Shown piece by piece: positions 1 to 13,041 of a stretch of DNA of 64,000 nucleotides (within the stretch, counting starts at the first letter, position 1; the number at the start of each line of letters is the position of its first letter). Both the position numbers and the translations under genes were made by a program. The notes beneath the pieces are model-generated. The model was not told the origin of the DNA. It did not search any database and saw nothing but the letters and a program-made list of their open reading frames with translations. The stretch covers positions 56,456,968-56,520,967 of the forward strand of contig NC_060257.1 in the NCBI RefSeq assembly GCF_921293095.1, given 5' to 3'. The stretch is from Ischnura elegans (lineage: Eukaryota > Arthropoda > Insecta > Odonata > Coenagrionidae).

Positions 1-2862
1 TAACTTTTAAGGTCACTGATGTAGTTGCTTCGGAATAAAATATTTAATGCAAAAAATATGCATCGCCCTAAAATTGCTGTGTGCTGTCGTATTCTAAAAT
101 ACTATGCCTGCATGGAAGACCCAAGCGTTGCGTCCAACCTTTCTCTGGCACATTATTTTCGTTTTAATTTTGCATGAAAACCTCCCTTTTTTAGAGTATG
201 CGGATGTTTTTAATAATACAGTTCCTTCATTGAGGCTAAGAGCACTTTGGAGGCGGGCTGCCAAATGACCTTTTTTAAGTACCCATTAAGAGGCGAGCAG
301 TACATGAAGTTCGTGATAGGTTGGGAGCCATTTGGTGGAGTTCGAAACCTCTTGCACCCTAGCCGTCATTGTGGGAATAATTTTCTGGTGATATATGAAG
401 CCGTGTTCAAGGCCTTGAGCGGATATATTTTTGTCTTTAACAGAACAGTGGCTTAACATCCTTAAACTAGAGATTTATTAACATTGTGACCTGTCGAAGA
501 CGAAATTATTTCCAGATACAGCTACTTTTGTTCTAATTATAATTTTTCGTGGACGAATATTTATTACTAGTACCTCTTCTTTTTTTAAAAAAAAGCGACC
601 CATGTTTCGATGAATAATCATCATCACCAGTCGTAAATTATTATCTATTTATCGTATTATTGTAACCTTAGTTACGTATCGGAAGAAGGGAGATGAATTT
701 TGAAACGAATGCCAAAATAGGGGAAAAAGATTGGGAAATGTATTCCTTTATGAGAATGTTGTCGTTTTAAAAATTTCTAACAGCTCTTTAGAATCTAATT
801 CGCGGTTGTCGTTGCATAATTTTAATATATTAATTTTAAAATCACTCTTGTGGCAGTAACATATTATGTGCTTAGCAAAATATTTTTATCATGTTTGTTG
901 TTTCTGTGAGCACTAAGATTTTCTTCCTTCCTCACACCGAAGCTTCTTCGTGTATAAAATATAATGACCCATTAAAGAAGAAAACCAGTTCTTTGCCTTG
1001 TATGCAGAAAATCTTGCTGCTTTAAATTCAAGAAAGCAGCAAGAACGAAACTCTTTCCATCATAAATCAGGGAAAACAATTTGTGGTAAAGGAGCATTAG
1101 TGTGGTTAAGAAAAATCAACTTTGTGCGCATGCGCAGGCTGTAAATTAACCTCTAACAATCAGATTTTTATTGTTCCTAGCGGATAGGTTCACAGGTAAC
1201 CCTTTTAGGTCATTCAATTTTGTAGATAATTTTGAAGAAATGAGTATTTTATTTTTGTCGTCATAATGAAATCATTCATCCCTATGTGTGCGTGGGTCGA
1301 GTTAGTAGTTATGTAGGTCTTTTCTCGAGGCCTTTTCGATTGCCTGCAAAATTACTATTTACACAATGATATCAGGTGTTGGTAACTCGAAAGCCTTCTC
1401 CAGAACGCGAAGCTGGGACACTATGATCTATAGATGAGCATTCTACCTACCGTCTATATTCCACATACGCGGCCACGACGCTACCTACACCTGTAATTCA
1501 TTTCATTGCTTGGGAGCTACTAATTCCACGAATATTTCGACCACTACCTCGGCATTTAGTATGAATCTGTAAAATTCTTATTTAGTTCTCAATTATTAAT
1601 ATTTTGCTCGAAGACTACCTCCAAATTTAGCCTGAGTGAGCAATATTCATAAGTAGATCAATATTATTAATTTTTTGCATTACACTTATTGAAAATATAG
1701 GTTAACATCATCAATATTCAAAAATTAGTTAAAATGGCTACAAACCTCTTTTTAAGAAACTTTAGCTGCTAACTTTCACCTGCATTTATAAATATTTTTC
1801 GATAATGTACACATAAAGGGGCAACATACTGCTCTAGAACTGCAGGTGATCATGGTTGTACACAATCCTCACACAAGACGGAGAAATGATTTTGGAAGGG
1901 TTCCTCACAAACGAAAACTTTACTCCAAAAGCCCTCAGTATGGTGAAGTATTGTTGTATTAGTAATACCTCTTGAATTCAAATGTATAAATTATTTTCCA
2001 TATTTCAATATCCAACTTAAGATACCCGAATTATAATGTCTTATATGCCGTGAAAGAATTCCTTGCATTTCCATAATTGTATCTGAAGATGTACTTGTAC
2101 AACTATATATATATATTATTTTAAAAGGCTGGATACTATTTTCTTTAATTCAGCTGTTTATATTTTATGTGATTCATATTTTGCCCTTGTTTTAAAAAAT
2201 AAATGGGATTTTGATTCACAAGGTGTGAGTTCGTGTACCTATATACATGTGTACGTATATAAAGTCTTTAGTTGCCTGACTTAACACTTTATGTATGTAA
2301 CAAAACATGTGCCGGGAACAATAAAGAATAATAAGAATAGCAATATATCCGAAACCACTGTGAAAGAGTGGCTAAGTATATATTGATAAACATTTGACGA
2401 GCAAATTTTGCAGCAGCCGAGAAGGTGAAAAAAATGAGTGGATCACGCAAGCAAACTCTTTTGTCGTTTACGAGAACGACGTGGTCTTTCGGGTGTTATG
2501 ACTGAAAAGAAAAAAAAACACGATTTCGCGGTGGATTCGTTGAATGATTGTATGCGTGTTCCCAAACCTATTTTTCAAACTCTAATCATAGTCGTAAATT
2601 TACCTGGCTGACATCTGACGAGCCATTCCTTTGATGAGTGACATCTTTAATTTTGTCGTGAAAGTATTGAATAATGAATGGATACTGCACGATGTATTTC
2701 AGTGGAAAGAATGCAAATACCTCAAGTATATGGCTAGTTTAATAGATATTTGGATCGAATGTAATCCGAAGCGTAGTTCCAAGCGTAATCGAGTGGAAAA
2801 TTTCCTATTGAAAAAGAAACTTGCACGATTCCACAATATTATAAACGTGGAAATTGCAAGCT
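1..2862. other. AT-rich DNA without a recognisable gene
   Basis: Only short open frames of no recognisable family occur here, with no splice-supported coding stretch. The single structured item I see is a hammerhead-like motif on the minus strand at 595-632, listed separately. Confidence 0.6.
595..632 (-). other. Hammerhead-like core, degenerate
   Basis: Read on the minus strand this has UGAUGA, a short stem-loop closed by AUC, then GAAAC, a small loop and GUCGC. It lacks the C before UGAUGA. The outer GCGACC/GGTCGC block and GAAAC are shared with the two motifs near 36.4 and 36.7 kb, so it looks like an old member of the same element family. Confidence 0.4.
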
Positions 2863-3132
2863 ATATAGTTACATGATTCAATGTAAATCATTCCGTAAAT
2901 TACCGAAAGACAGGTTATTGAAAAGAAGCTTTATTTTTGAGAATTTTCGGTTAATTTAGATTTAGATCGAAAATTTGTCCAATTTGCGATACGATAGGTT
3001 GGATATTGGATGAAAAGTTGACTCGTGTCAATAAAAGTTCTTACGTTCAATATTGAAATTAATCAAGTTTTCTTCAATAACCTGTGTTTCGGTAATTTTT
3101 GGAATGATAATCATTGAATCACATAACTATAT
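2863..3132. repeat. Palindromic element with about 70-bp inverted arms
   Basis: The left arm (2863-2935) and the right arm (about 3060-3132) are imperfect reverse complements sharing ACAGGTTATTGAA, AATTACCGAAA and TGATTCAATG. The spacer is about 125 bp. A more diverged relative of the same unit follows at about 3133-3385, with similar CAATATTGAAAT and ATTGAATCA blocks. No coding sequence is inside, so this is probably a MITE or fold-back. Confidence 0.6.
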
Positions 3133-3882
3133 GTCTTGAAATTTTCTACTATTCTAATATTGTAGAAATCGTGGAAATTTGCAATTGGTGATTTCAATTT
3201 AGATAAAAAATTTAGCCATTTTGCGAAACGAAAGGCGATGTCGTATCACACTGTTATATGTATACGGATTCATGTCCATAAAAATGTTTGTTTAATATTG
3301 AAATAAATGAATTTTTTCTTCGATGACCAGTCTTTCGCTAATTTAGGGTGTGATTTACATTGAATCATGTGACTTTATTACATTTATTTATATTAGTAAT
3401 TTACTTACATTGTGGAGCATATCGTTGATCCAAATATTTTTTTGCTTGTTAAGACTAAAAGAATTTATTAGCTACGGCATGGATTAATGTGAATACTAGT
3501 CATAGTTGATGTATCCGTAAAAATAGTTTTACAGAAGTATACTAGTCAGAAATCTACTTGTACCTACTGTGTAAGAAAGTGTTTTTCAGGTAAAAATTGT
3601 TTTAACCGTGAATGATTAAGCTAAAATGCCTTTAATATACGTGATTATTTATGGAAGAGGAATTACAGTGGATCTGTGAAATTTTCTACGTGTGGGTTGC
3701 ACTGTGAGATATAGAGAAGGCACTTGACGGAAAGGGTTGAAATGTACGTAGCAAAGTCGACTTAAATGTGCGGCAGTTAATTTTCTGATACTCATGCATT
3801 TTAAACCAGTATAATGAGAATTTTTATGAATATATTTGGTTCCATTGTACAAGAGAATGGGAATAGAAAACATGTTCTATAA

Positions 3883-4020
3883 ACTGCTAGCCTTGACCTT
3901 TCCTTATCGCATCAAATTAGAAGGCTAGCGAACATTGGTGAGTTAGAAAACTTATTTTATGGAACCAAAATATTCCAAAATTCAAAAACTCCATCGTTCG
4001 GTCTTTAACCATTCCTAATT
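3883..4020 (+). repeat. Dispersed repeat family, copy 1
   Basis: This stretch resembles the units at 6800-7430: the order is a TAGAAGGCTAGC-like block, then AGTTAGAAAACTTATTTTATG, then a block ending CCAAAATTCAAAAA, then a TTCGGTCTTTAA-like block. It is diverged and single here. Confidence 0.45.
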
Positions 4021-6779
4021 TTAAATATTTTTCCCCGTGAAATGACGGATATTTTATTACCAAAGTTAAATCCTAATATTTAATATGGTTAGGGACATTT
4101 AAGGATTTTCTCCATAATTTAAGTGATTGCGTGGAAAATATTGAGATTCTCCTGCATTACTGTGCTGGGGAGTACTTATCATGTTGACTGCCGTGAAAAA
4201 TAATGCAGTGGTTGAAAAAAGTGCGGACTTATTGAGCTTAAAGTTTCGGGGCGGTGGAATTTCTCTCCGCCTGATATTTCCTCTGGGAAATAAAGGGGAT
4301 AGTATCTTATAGATTTCTTGAGGTGCTTTGCATATGCGTTCTGAGCTGACCAGACATTCAGGCAACCTACTGATGCGAATTGAAAGACCATAATATTGGT
4401 TCCAAATTACTGCATTTAATACTCGTTATTAATATAATATTCATTTAGATTTCATTGAAGAAAATTATGTTATGTTGAGCCAAATTCGACCAAAACTTCA
4501 AATTTATAGCATTTTTAATGTATTGGTGACCAATTGCGACATTTTATATCATAAAATTGTAAAAATCTGATGAATTGCTTTATAATGAGAAGTACAGAAT
4601 TTATATTATCTAAATGTGCGTGAGTTACTAATTTTTCCCTCAAATTAATATTTTAGAACTTATCCATTGCATCAATTTTATTAATATTGGTGATACAAAT
4701 TAATTTAATCCGAAGAAAAGCTTGTTGTTATTTCTTTTGCAAAATTCTGATGAAGTAATTACTCTCCGAGGGTCGATTAGAGTATCAAAAATTAAATATA
4801 TCAATCAGTTGCTCGTTAAAAAGTGAGATTATTTTCATGGGCACATAAATGATCCATTAAATTTATCGGCAAAATTCATTGAGTTAAACTATCACCGACT
4901 AGCTACCGTATGCATGATGGCATTGTAGAGTTGGTGAAGGTTTTGGATCTCTAAAACGTCGAAAAATTTACATCTACAACCCGATTATTAATAGAAAGTC
5001 TTTTGAAAGTTGAGGTGTCACTTTCTCAAAAGTTTCGAGGCTGTACCACTTCTAGTCCAACGAATATCGCTATCTCAAGCATTAAAATAAAGGATTTTCC
5101 TTACGGCCAATAAGTTCCCTATCACCTAACAAGCACTCACTTCCGAATTCATAACTTTTCAATGCCTTTTATCGCGAGTGAAAATACTTTATTGCAAGCA
5201 TTGGTGACCAACAGATCGCTCTACGTCCATAATAAGCGAGCCAAATGATAGCAAATATTCAGATCATATGGGAAGAACTTCTGCCTACTCTATGTTTTAC
5301 CTGTTTTGTTACTGAATCCGGTCCCTGCAGGAGCCCGGATAGGAATGGGTGATACTTGACACTATTCGCAATTATTGCCAATGAGAGAGGGTCGGGAGTT
5401 CACCTAGAGCTCACACATTTTTAGGCCTCATATATGATCAGTACGACAGCTATTTTTTCATTGGGCCAAATGAATTTTAAAAAATATTTGATTTGAAAAA
5501 AATCGATTTTTTCCGATCCGCCCTAATATTCTTCTCCCTAGCATTTTATTTCTGAAACAGTTTGTGGTATAAATTGTTTGAGTTGTGAATATCTCCTGTT
5601 AGGTCATAAACGCCAATGCAAAGCACCTTGTCTCCTATCATTTTTAAAACCGGATAAAATTTAGTGGGAGAAATGTGAAGGCTAAAGTATATAAATGGGT
5701 TCTCTCTTACCTTTGCTCCAGATCATCACCTCCTTCATCCTCGTTCGGCTCCATCCTGTCGTAGTACCCGTGGGTAGGTCGGGTTGTGCCTTTTTCAGTG
5801 CTTTGCGTATTGCTTTCTTCACTTTTTTCTACGTGCCGAACTTCCTTTTAACCTCAATTGTTGCAGAGGTAATGTGGAGGTGCTGTTTTACTGTGATTAC
5901 TCAGTGGTCGTTGCACACAAATTCTTCGTTGCCATGACAACTTAGCGGTCACGTTTTATTCTACTTACGTCGGTTTTTCAAAGGCTCTGTTGCAGATTTA
6001 AAAGGTTGAGGGCCTTCTCTGACAGCGTCGCTGGTCTAGGTCCTTCTCGTGGTCCTCTTCAGAAGTTTTGAGACCGTTTCCCTTCCGTTGTCGGTGACAC
6101 GTTCATCCTTCTGATTGATTCCATCGTTGGGGGGCACAAATACTCCGCCGTTTCCTTTGGCTGCGTGGGAAATTATAAAATTACGAAAGTGAGTTGGTGA
6201 CCTGTTGAATGGTTGATGTTCGTTAGCAAGTTCGAGATTAGCACTCGTGTGTAAAGCTTGTTATTTTTAAGCTAAAACTTAATTATTCTAGACAATTTAT
6301 ACGAATAAATCTCTCTAAATTTATTATAAAATGCACCTGTGCTTGGGATGAAATTTTAAATCTAAATATAAACTTGCTATTTGATTGCGGGTTCGAGTTT
6401 CTGTCAAAGAATACTGAGCCCTTCGCCTTATTCCAGTAACTTACGGTTGCAAAAAAAAACAGATTTTTCTTATCACGCAAACCTATAATTTGCTCTATTC
6501 CTGGCAAAGGTCTTGATGTTTTGTGCTTTTGATAGCTGACAAAGTTTTCTCAATGTAACAGATTGTTTTCAAGAGACTTCTAAAAAATAATTAAACGTAA
6601 TGTACAAGCTACGAAAAGTAAGCATTCAGAAATAAGCAATCACTATCTTCAATAAGCCACTATGGAATATTGCAAACGTTAATATTTCTCTGACCGAGAA
6701 ATTAAATTTTGAAATTTATAATCCACGAATAAAATGATCATGCCCAATCTAAGTTATACATAAAATAGCAAGGCCCTAA
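4021..6779. other. No gene or clear repeat seen
   Basis: AT-rich DNA with only short unconvincing open frames. A slightly GC-richer stretch at about 5700-6170 carries an 80-codon frame that matches nothing I know and has no splice support. Confidence 0.5.
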
Positions 6780-6789
6780 AAAATTTGTA

Positions 6790-7430
6790 TCACTCGTAAA
6801 AAAAAATTACTTCGAGCCTTAGGAGGATTTTAAAGAAACAATTGGCTTGGACACATTTAACATGTATCTAAACTTATTGGAACAATCCAGCTTCGTATCA
6901 GCTGTGCTTTAATTGAACTGTAAAAGCTAATAAGTGAATGAGAATAACAATAGACTTTCAGTACATATTAATCTCTGACCCTTATATATCGTATTAGTAG
7001 AAGGTTAGCAAAAATTAAAAAGTTAGCAAACTAATTTTGCGAGCCAAAGAAATTCCGAAGTTCAAAAAATTTATGTTTCAGTCTACAGAAAAAAGTACCA
7101 CGCGCCTTTGGGAGGAATAGAAAATGAATTTGTCACGTCTACAAAGTAGTTTAGCTTATGGGAACAATTCAGCTTCGGATCGGCTTTGCTTTTCTTGAAT
7201 ACTAGCGTATAAGAGGATTATAATAACTAAAGACTTACACTAGATAATCTTTAAGCAAATATTGGAAAGTTAATGAACTAATTTTATGAAATTAAGAAAC
7301 TTCAAAGCTCGACAAATTTATATTTTAATCCTTTGAAAAATAACCACGCGCTATCAGGAGGGAAAAAAATATGAATTTTTCCCGACCACAAAATATTTTA
7401 GCTTATCGGAAAAATACAGCTACGGCTGCG
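6790..7430 (+). repeat. Three tandem copies of the dispersed repeat
   Basis: Landmarks such as ACCACGCGCCTTTGGGAGGA recur at about 6805, 7097 and 7345, followed each time by an A-rich stretch, a TTTAGCTTAT-like block and ACAATYCAGCTTCG. Periods are about 290 and 250 bp. The same unit occurs singly at 3883-4020 and inverted at 9690-9840. Confidence 0.6.
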
Positions 7431-7885
7431 ACGTTATTGAACGAAACCACGCCTACTCCATTGGGAGACGGACCGAAGAAAAAAAAGGAAATTAAAAAAA
7501 ACTTGGGCTTATCGAGCGTTCGGCACAGATTCCCATAGTGTGTGGGCACTGACTTGTGGTGGATCCTCCTGCGTTCCCGTCTGGAGACAACGCCCCTCAA
7601 CGTATGTCTGGCTCACTGTGGTGGTTGTCCGTCCGACGCGTTGGATTTGGACGGAGTCACGCTGGGGGTTAGACTGAGATTGGGTCCGCGACCGACTTGG
7701 GGTTTATAGTGGTTAGGCGGCGGGGGAGGGGGAGGGTGAGAGAGGCATTAGTCCCTGTCCCTCCCTTCGCCCTCCATATCCCACACACAATCTCCACACC
7801 CGACTCAAGGAGAAATGCGTTCTCCTACCACCCACGTTGACCCACCTCCAAATCTTTCCCATAAGAGGACGGATACCTCCTGCGC
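7431..7885. other. GC-richer spacer with purine/pyrimidine tracts
   Basis: Holds G-rich and C-rich runs around 7720-7800. No coding sequence or known repeat was recognised. Confidence 0.4.
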
Positions 7886-8187
7886 GAGTGGTCTTTTTCG
7901 TAACGAATTATGCCCCACTCACAATAAAAATAGCATTAATAATAACAATAATAATAATATTATTTTTTAAATAATGATATACATAGTTTATTATTACAAG
8001 AATAACTGTTCAAAAATAATAATACATTTGTGTAGTTACATTTTTGACGATTATAATAATAATAACAATAATAATTATGTACAAGCAAGCTCGCACCTCA
8101 GGTCCTCCTAAGCCAAAATCGGCTCATCAGGAAGTACCAGCAATAGGCAAAAAGCATTAACAATTTGGTCCCACCAAACCTCCCTGG

Positions 8188-8290
8188 TTTGTCGGCAGGT
8201 TCCGTATTACTACCTCCAAAGTATAAAGTGACTCCAAACAGTAAACAGAAAATTATCCAAAAGAAAACACATTGAGTGCGTCCACAGATA
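8188..8290. repeat. Direct repeat, copy A (copy B at 8600-8705)
   Basis: Both copies share TTGTCNGCAGGTNCCGTATT and, downstream, a near-identical block around CAGTAAACAGAAAATTATCC and TTGAGTGCGTCCACAGA. They lie about 410 bp apart in the same orientation just before the LINE remnant. Confidence 0.65.
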
Positions 8291-8734
8291 TATGCAAGAA
8301 AACACAGTTATTCATTCAACTCTCAATTGCTATGCAATATTATATTTTCCTTTTTAACAAACGAAATGTTTCTCATGTAAGGAATACAATTTCCATTACA
8401 AAAATAACATACCTTCCCACTCAAAAAATAACATCTATTGCACAAAAAAAAACTGTCTCCAGCAAGATTAATGTCTACCTTGTGTTAAGATATTCTTTTA
8501 GTTTCCTTTTTAATGCACTAAAACGATTAATAATAATAGTAACAATAATAGTAATACTATTTTTTTAATAAATCATCATTGTGCTGCAAAGCCAATCAAG
8601 GCTTGTCAGCAGGTGCCGTATTTGACTAATTAAAGTGGCTCCAGACAGTAAACAGAAAATTATCCAAAAGAATACACATTGAGTGCGTCCACAGACATAT
8701 GCAAATAACATTATATATAAATAAAATTAATAAT

Positions 8735-9225
8735 AATAATAATAAACCAAACAGTTCGCTGCTGCACAAATCTAAAGTATATGCTGACAATAAATTAACA
8801 CCATTAAACCTGAAAAATGGCACGACCTATGGAACAACCAACACAAGAACCGTTCTATTAAATAGAAAGGTCGAACTATGGGCTCAGAGGGAATTACATG
8901 GACGACACATCAATGACCTCAATCAACCATATGCTGATAAAATTTCATCAAACAAATGGTTATCATTGGGTTATTTTTATGGAGTAACCGAAGGATTCAT
9001 GGTTGCGATAAAAGATCAAGTTATACGCGCTAAAAATAATGTAAAGTACATACTGAGTGATAAAAGCACAAGAGTTGACAAGTTTAGATGATGTTCCCGG
9101 GTACCAGAAACAATTCAACACATCATATCTGGTTGTAAGATGTTAGCCAATGAAAATATCTGAACAGACATAATCAGGTTGCAAAAATTATTCATCACAA
9201 ACTGGCCTATTAACACAAATTAGTA
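8735..9225 (+). pseudogene. LINE reverse transcriptase C-terminal remnant
   Basis: An open frame to 9091 followed, in the same frame, by further matching residues after an in-frame TGA. Visible family features are a W/L-rich segment (KWLSLGYFYGVTEGFMVAI), a run of polar residues, and after the stop a Cys with ETIQHIISGCKMLANEN. This fits the zinc-knuckle-like tail (ETI-HI-GC-LA) found downstream of the reverse transcriptase in several non-LTR retrotransposon clades. The upstream polymerase domain is missing and later stops follow, so it is dead. I cannot assign the clade. Confidence 0.6.
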
Positions 9226-9689
9226 GATACCAAGAACCCATATGATGAATACCACCCCTAAAAGTGCTTGAAAACAGTTCATTCAAACTTTACTACGATT
9301 TGCCGATCCAAACAGAAAAGCTGTAGTCAATAATAGACCAAATATAATGTCGATTGACAAGAAAAATAGAGCTTGTTACATAGCTGATGATGCTATACCA
9401 CTCTCGCATAACATTGAAAAGACAAGAAGCAGAAAAATAAATAAGTAATAAGAATTGGCAATATAAATAAAAAGAATTCAACTTCAATTGTTCAACTCCT
9501 TAGTTGCGCTGTTTAGAAGTCAATTAAAGTTTCGTTAAGTTGTTGTGAATGGGGCATAATTCGCCACCAAAGAAGACCATTCTCTTCTCGCTTTACATTA
9601 AGCTTCTTTCTAGCAGCAAATACTGTCGATCGAATAAGACAATGACGATTTTAGACTAAAATCCGTGTAGTCATTTATTTTTTTAATCA

Positions 9690-9840
9690 CAGATTCATTT
9701 TTTTTATTCCTCCTAAAGCGCGAGGTAATTTTTACAGGATTCAAACACAAATTTTCGAACTTAGAAATTTCTAAGTCTCATAAAATCAGTTCACTAACTT
9801 TATAATGTTTCTTAATCTTCTACTGGTACGACACGATTTA
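9690..9840 (-). repeat. Dispersed repeat family, inverted copy
   Basis: The reverse complement carries AATTACCTCGCGCTTTAGGA followed by an A-rich stretch, and an AGTTAGTGAACTGATTTTATG block, matching the units at 6790-7430. With those copies it brackets the 7886-9583 element in inverted orientation. Confidence 0.55.
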
Positions 9841-10430
9841 ATACCACGTGTTATTATTAAAAATAAATTTACTATTCGACCTTTCGATCGGGTGGTAACA
9901 TAGATTGGTTTTACCCAAGTTAATTCATGAAGTTGCAATGAAAATAAAAAGAAAACACATACGTGGAGGAACACACAAAAGTAATACAATCATAAACATA
10001 CAACAATAAGAAAGAGCTTTAGAATTCAATATCATTTTACGTTCTCGTAAAGGCCTCTAATTTACACGGGAAGGGTTAAAAAAACTACCATTAGTAGACC
10101 ACTCCGACCCGCTATCCCCGGATGCAGGAATGAATATTTCATGGTATTTGATAGCTGTTTCTGAGAGTCTATTTTTTGCTTGTGATCTTTTCTTGACAAA
10201 TAGTGCGGCTCTTTAAACCTATTAGTAATGTCTATCCACGCAGAATAATAAGAAGACCGGTTGCGCTGGATGTATTCTTCCACCTATGGACTTCTGTGAA
10301 GGATGTGGAGGTGGATAAACGTGGGTGGGAGGGGAACTTCGTCCTCCTTGAGTTGGGTGTTATGCCTAGTTTAGTAGCTAAATAAAGTTTAGTAAAATTG
10401 AAATATGATTTGATGCTTTCCCGGCGAATA

Positions 10431-10821
10431 CTGTGAGTAAACTCTTCTCGGGTTCTTCTCTTCGCCGTCGACGTTTCAAGCTCCGACTCGGGGCTCATAT
10501 ATATTCAGCCAGGGGCGGATCCAGGATTTCTTTCTGGGGGGGGGGGGGGCACAAGCAAGGCCGTTTACAGGATTTTCTTCTGTGGGGGGGGGCACAAGGA
10601 TAACTCGCAATGCAAAACGAACGCAATGATAATGGGACTGTATTAAAAATCTTGCATATTTTTGAGGGTCTGGGGGGGAGGGCACGTGCCCCCGTGCCCC
10701 CCCCCCCCTGGGTCCGCCTATGTATTCAGCCCTGAGGATGAGCCCCGAGTCAGAGCATAAAACGTTGGCCATTATGGATCAATTAACCCGGTGGGAATCC
10801 CGAGAAGAGTTTACCCTTATG
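10431..10821. mobile_element. Fold-back element with hammerhead-like ends, split by a MITE
   Basis: The left arm (10431-10509) and right arm (10723-10821) are reverse complements: AAACTCTTCTCGGG pairs with CCCGAGAAGAGTTT, and GACTCGGGGCTCAT with ATGAGCCCCGAGTC. Each arm has a CUGA-type core, a GC-rich stem and an AAAC-type end (minus 10464-10509; plus 10728-10771). A hAT-like MITE (10510-10722) sits at the centre. Confidence 0.6.
10510..10722. mobile_element. hAT-like MITE with 8-bp target duplication
   Basis: The termini are CAGGGGCGGATCCAGG and, on the other strand at the right end, CATAGGCGGACCCAGG. The flanks are identical 8-mers TATTCAGC (10502-10509 and 10723-10730), the duplication size made by hAT transposases. 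Internal G and C homopolymer runs are typical of this MITE class. There is no coding capacity. A related one-ended fragment lies at 30157-30190. Confidence 0.75.
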
Positions 10822-11324
10822 TAAAATTGTAATGAAAGGGGCATAATTCGTCACCAAAAATGAACAGTTGCGCAGGAGGTAATAATAATAATAAAAAAAA
10901 CATTTCGTTTATTTTCGTGACCAAGTAGCCTATGAGAAAATAAATGTACATCACTTTTAACAATTCAGAATCGATCCATTCATGAAAAATATGGAAAAAG
11001 AATACAAGTTCAAACAAATTTTCTGAAACAATTAATATAAAAATTGTTGAGATTGTGCAATCGATTCGCCGATATTCACTCAAAGGTCTCTTTTAAATAA
11101 GATAGCTAGAGCGCCTCGGTGAAAATTACAGGAATTTGATGAAACTTTGGTTTGGTCTGAGGAAATTTACAATGATCCTAAGAAAAAGGGATTCCAATGT
11201 ACCGTTTTTTATATATTTAACGGTAAAATTAGGATAATTTACATGGCTTCTTATGGATGAATACGTGTTTTTGAAGTAGCGAAGCTGTTTTTATCAAGAC
11301 GTTGTTGAGAATTTTACTTCTTAT

Positions 11325-12360
11325 GAGAGTCGCCAAAAAATTAAACAATAAAAAACTTAATCAGGAATGAATTGAGGGTGAAATTTCGCACCACAGCACA
11401 ATGCAAACGTCAAAAATGGTTTTTGAAATTTATTTACAGCATTCAACTTGACTAGTTTCAACACTGCTTCAAACCGTATTAGATAGGTGTATGTGTTTTA
11501 AATTCATAATTCATATTGGCCCTATCAAATATAATCATTCGTGGCCTAGTTGAAAGGATAGCTTTTGTAGATTCTGGTTCTTTGGTGACTCTTATTAGAA
11601 GCAAAATATGCACGTGAAAGTGCAAGTCCATGATTAAGTAAGGAAGATATTTGCGAAAGTACCTGAAACTAGCAAGATCGCATGGTTCCATCATCGCAAA
11701 ACGAAAACCACCACACCGACTTCGCCTAAATTAAGCAAATATACAATACATTTTCCGGATTTATACACGTCTTATATATCTTTCGTTAATGAATAAATAT
11801 ATGTATTTAGAAATTACCACTTAGATCGTGAATATTTAGTCAAGGTGTGTCGTCCGGGGGCGCAGTGAGGAATTAAGACTCGGGGGGGGGGGGGGGGTAA
11901 AGGTGCAACTAATACCGGGGTGTGTGGGGGTATGGAATACCCACCAGGATAAGTGGTAGGTGCGAGATTAATAAATTGCGTAATTTTAAGATAAATGATC
12001 CAAAATGGTGAGTTTTACGGCTTTCTGAGGGATATTTTATTAATACTTACACTTTTCTATTAGTAATAACAATCCAATCAAGTAAAATGGATTAAACTTA
12101 AAATTTCTCTGAGCTCTGGGGGAGGGGGTTTAATCCCGCAAACCCCCCCTCTCTGCGCCACTGGTGTCCTCAACAGTTCAATGTACAAAGGTTCGAAGCA
12201 GTAATGAAACTAGTCAAGTTGACTACTGTAAATACCTTTTTAAAAAAATCATTTTTGACGTTTGATTTCTGCTGAGGTGCAAAATCGCACTCACATTTCA
12301 TTCCTAATTATGTATTCTTTTGTTTAATTTTTTGGCGGCTCTTTTGAGTAAATAATAGGT
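11325..12360. mobile_element. Element with about 145-bp inverted repeats
   Basis: The left arm (11325-11475) and right arm (12180-12360) are reverse complements sharing CTAGTCAAGTTGA, TTTTTGACGTTTG and TTTAATTTTTTGGCG. The interior carries a hAT MITE at 11855-12163. The right arm plus MITE recurs at 46312-46820. No transposase is visible. Confidence 0.65.
11855..12163. mobile_element. hAT-like MITE, GGCGCAG family, copy 1
   Basis: It starts CGGGGGCGCAGTGAGG and ends CTCTGCGCCACTG, with G-rich and C-rich subterminal runs. The flanks GTGTCGTC (11847-11854) and GTGTCCTC (12164-12171) match at 7 of 8 positions, fitting a hAT duplication. Sister copies are at 46312-46602 and 53652-53939. Confidence 0.75.
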
Positions 12361-13041
12361 AGCTCGAGTACATCACATGACCTCAGTCGATGCCACTCTA
12401 ACTAACTTATGCTAATTTTTGGTCGTAATTAAGCTTAATTTAAGTGCTCACATTAACATTTTGTTAATACCTGAATTTACTTCGAGCGTGACTGCAAGCA
12501 TTGGACTTGAATTCGATTCATTGTAGTAATTTCATTCAACGCCCTTGGTGTATTATTTAAATGGGCTCTGAATAACCCCTCCTATTATCTCTCCACCCTC
12601 TTCTAAGATGCTTGCTTTCCCCTGCCACTTCAACCCGCTCTGGTCATTCCCACTCGCGAACAATTACCCTTTCTCCTGGCCTCATTTCTCCCCATTTTGT
12701 TCCCTTCTGACGAAAGGAAATAACCTGGCCATGGTGTGTAGGCCAGTGTTTATCGCCCCTTCTCGACGCCGGCGAACACGACATGAACGAAGCTCGCCCT
12801 TATATCTAGAATCTGCGGTAAATTTTTTTGGTCGGTGCGCTCCCGAATCGACGCAAGTCCCGCATGAAAACCCGTGTTGATTTTTTAAACTCACCTTCCT
12901 TATTCAAGGTTTTAACGAATCACCCAATTAGAATAAAATAGTTTGTGATTAGAATATCATGAAAATTTATCGATACATATTCTGCGTGCAACACCCCCAA
13001 AGTCAGGGTATTGAACACAGGCAGTAATGAAAAAGCTCTTA
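12361..13041. other. No gene or repeat recognised
   Basis: Contains a C/T-rich stretch near 12580-12720 and overlapping 70- to 90-codon open frames on both strands that match no family I know. Confidence 0.4.

Larger units (their letters stand above)
7886..9583. mobile_element. Composite element bounded by inverted GAATTATGCCCC repeats
   Basis: The left edge (7886-7925) and right edge (9541-9583) are imperfect reverse complements of about 40 bp, both containing GAATTATGCCCCA. A third solo copy of this edge lies at 10830-10885 and runs into a (TAA)n tract, as LINE tails often do. Inside are a LINE reverse-transcriptase remnant (8735-9225) and a direct repeat of about 100 bp (8188-8290 and 8600-8705). 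The edges could be LINE ends in opposite orientation rather than transposon termini. Confidence 0.5.
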
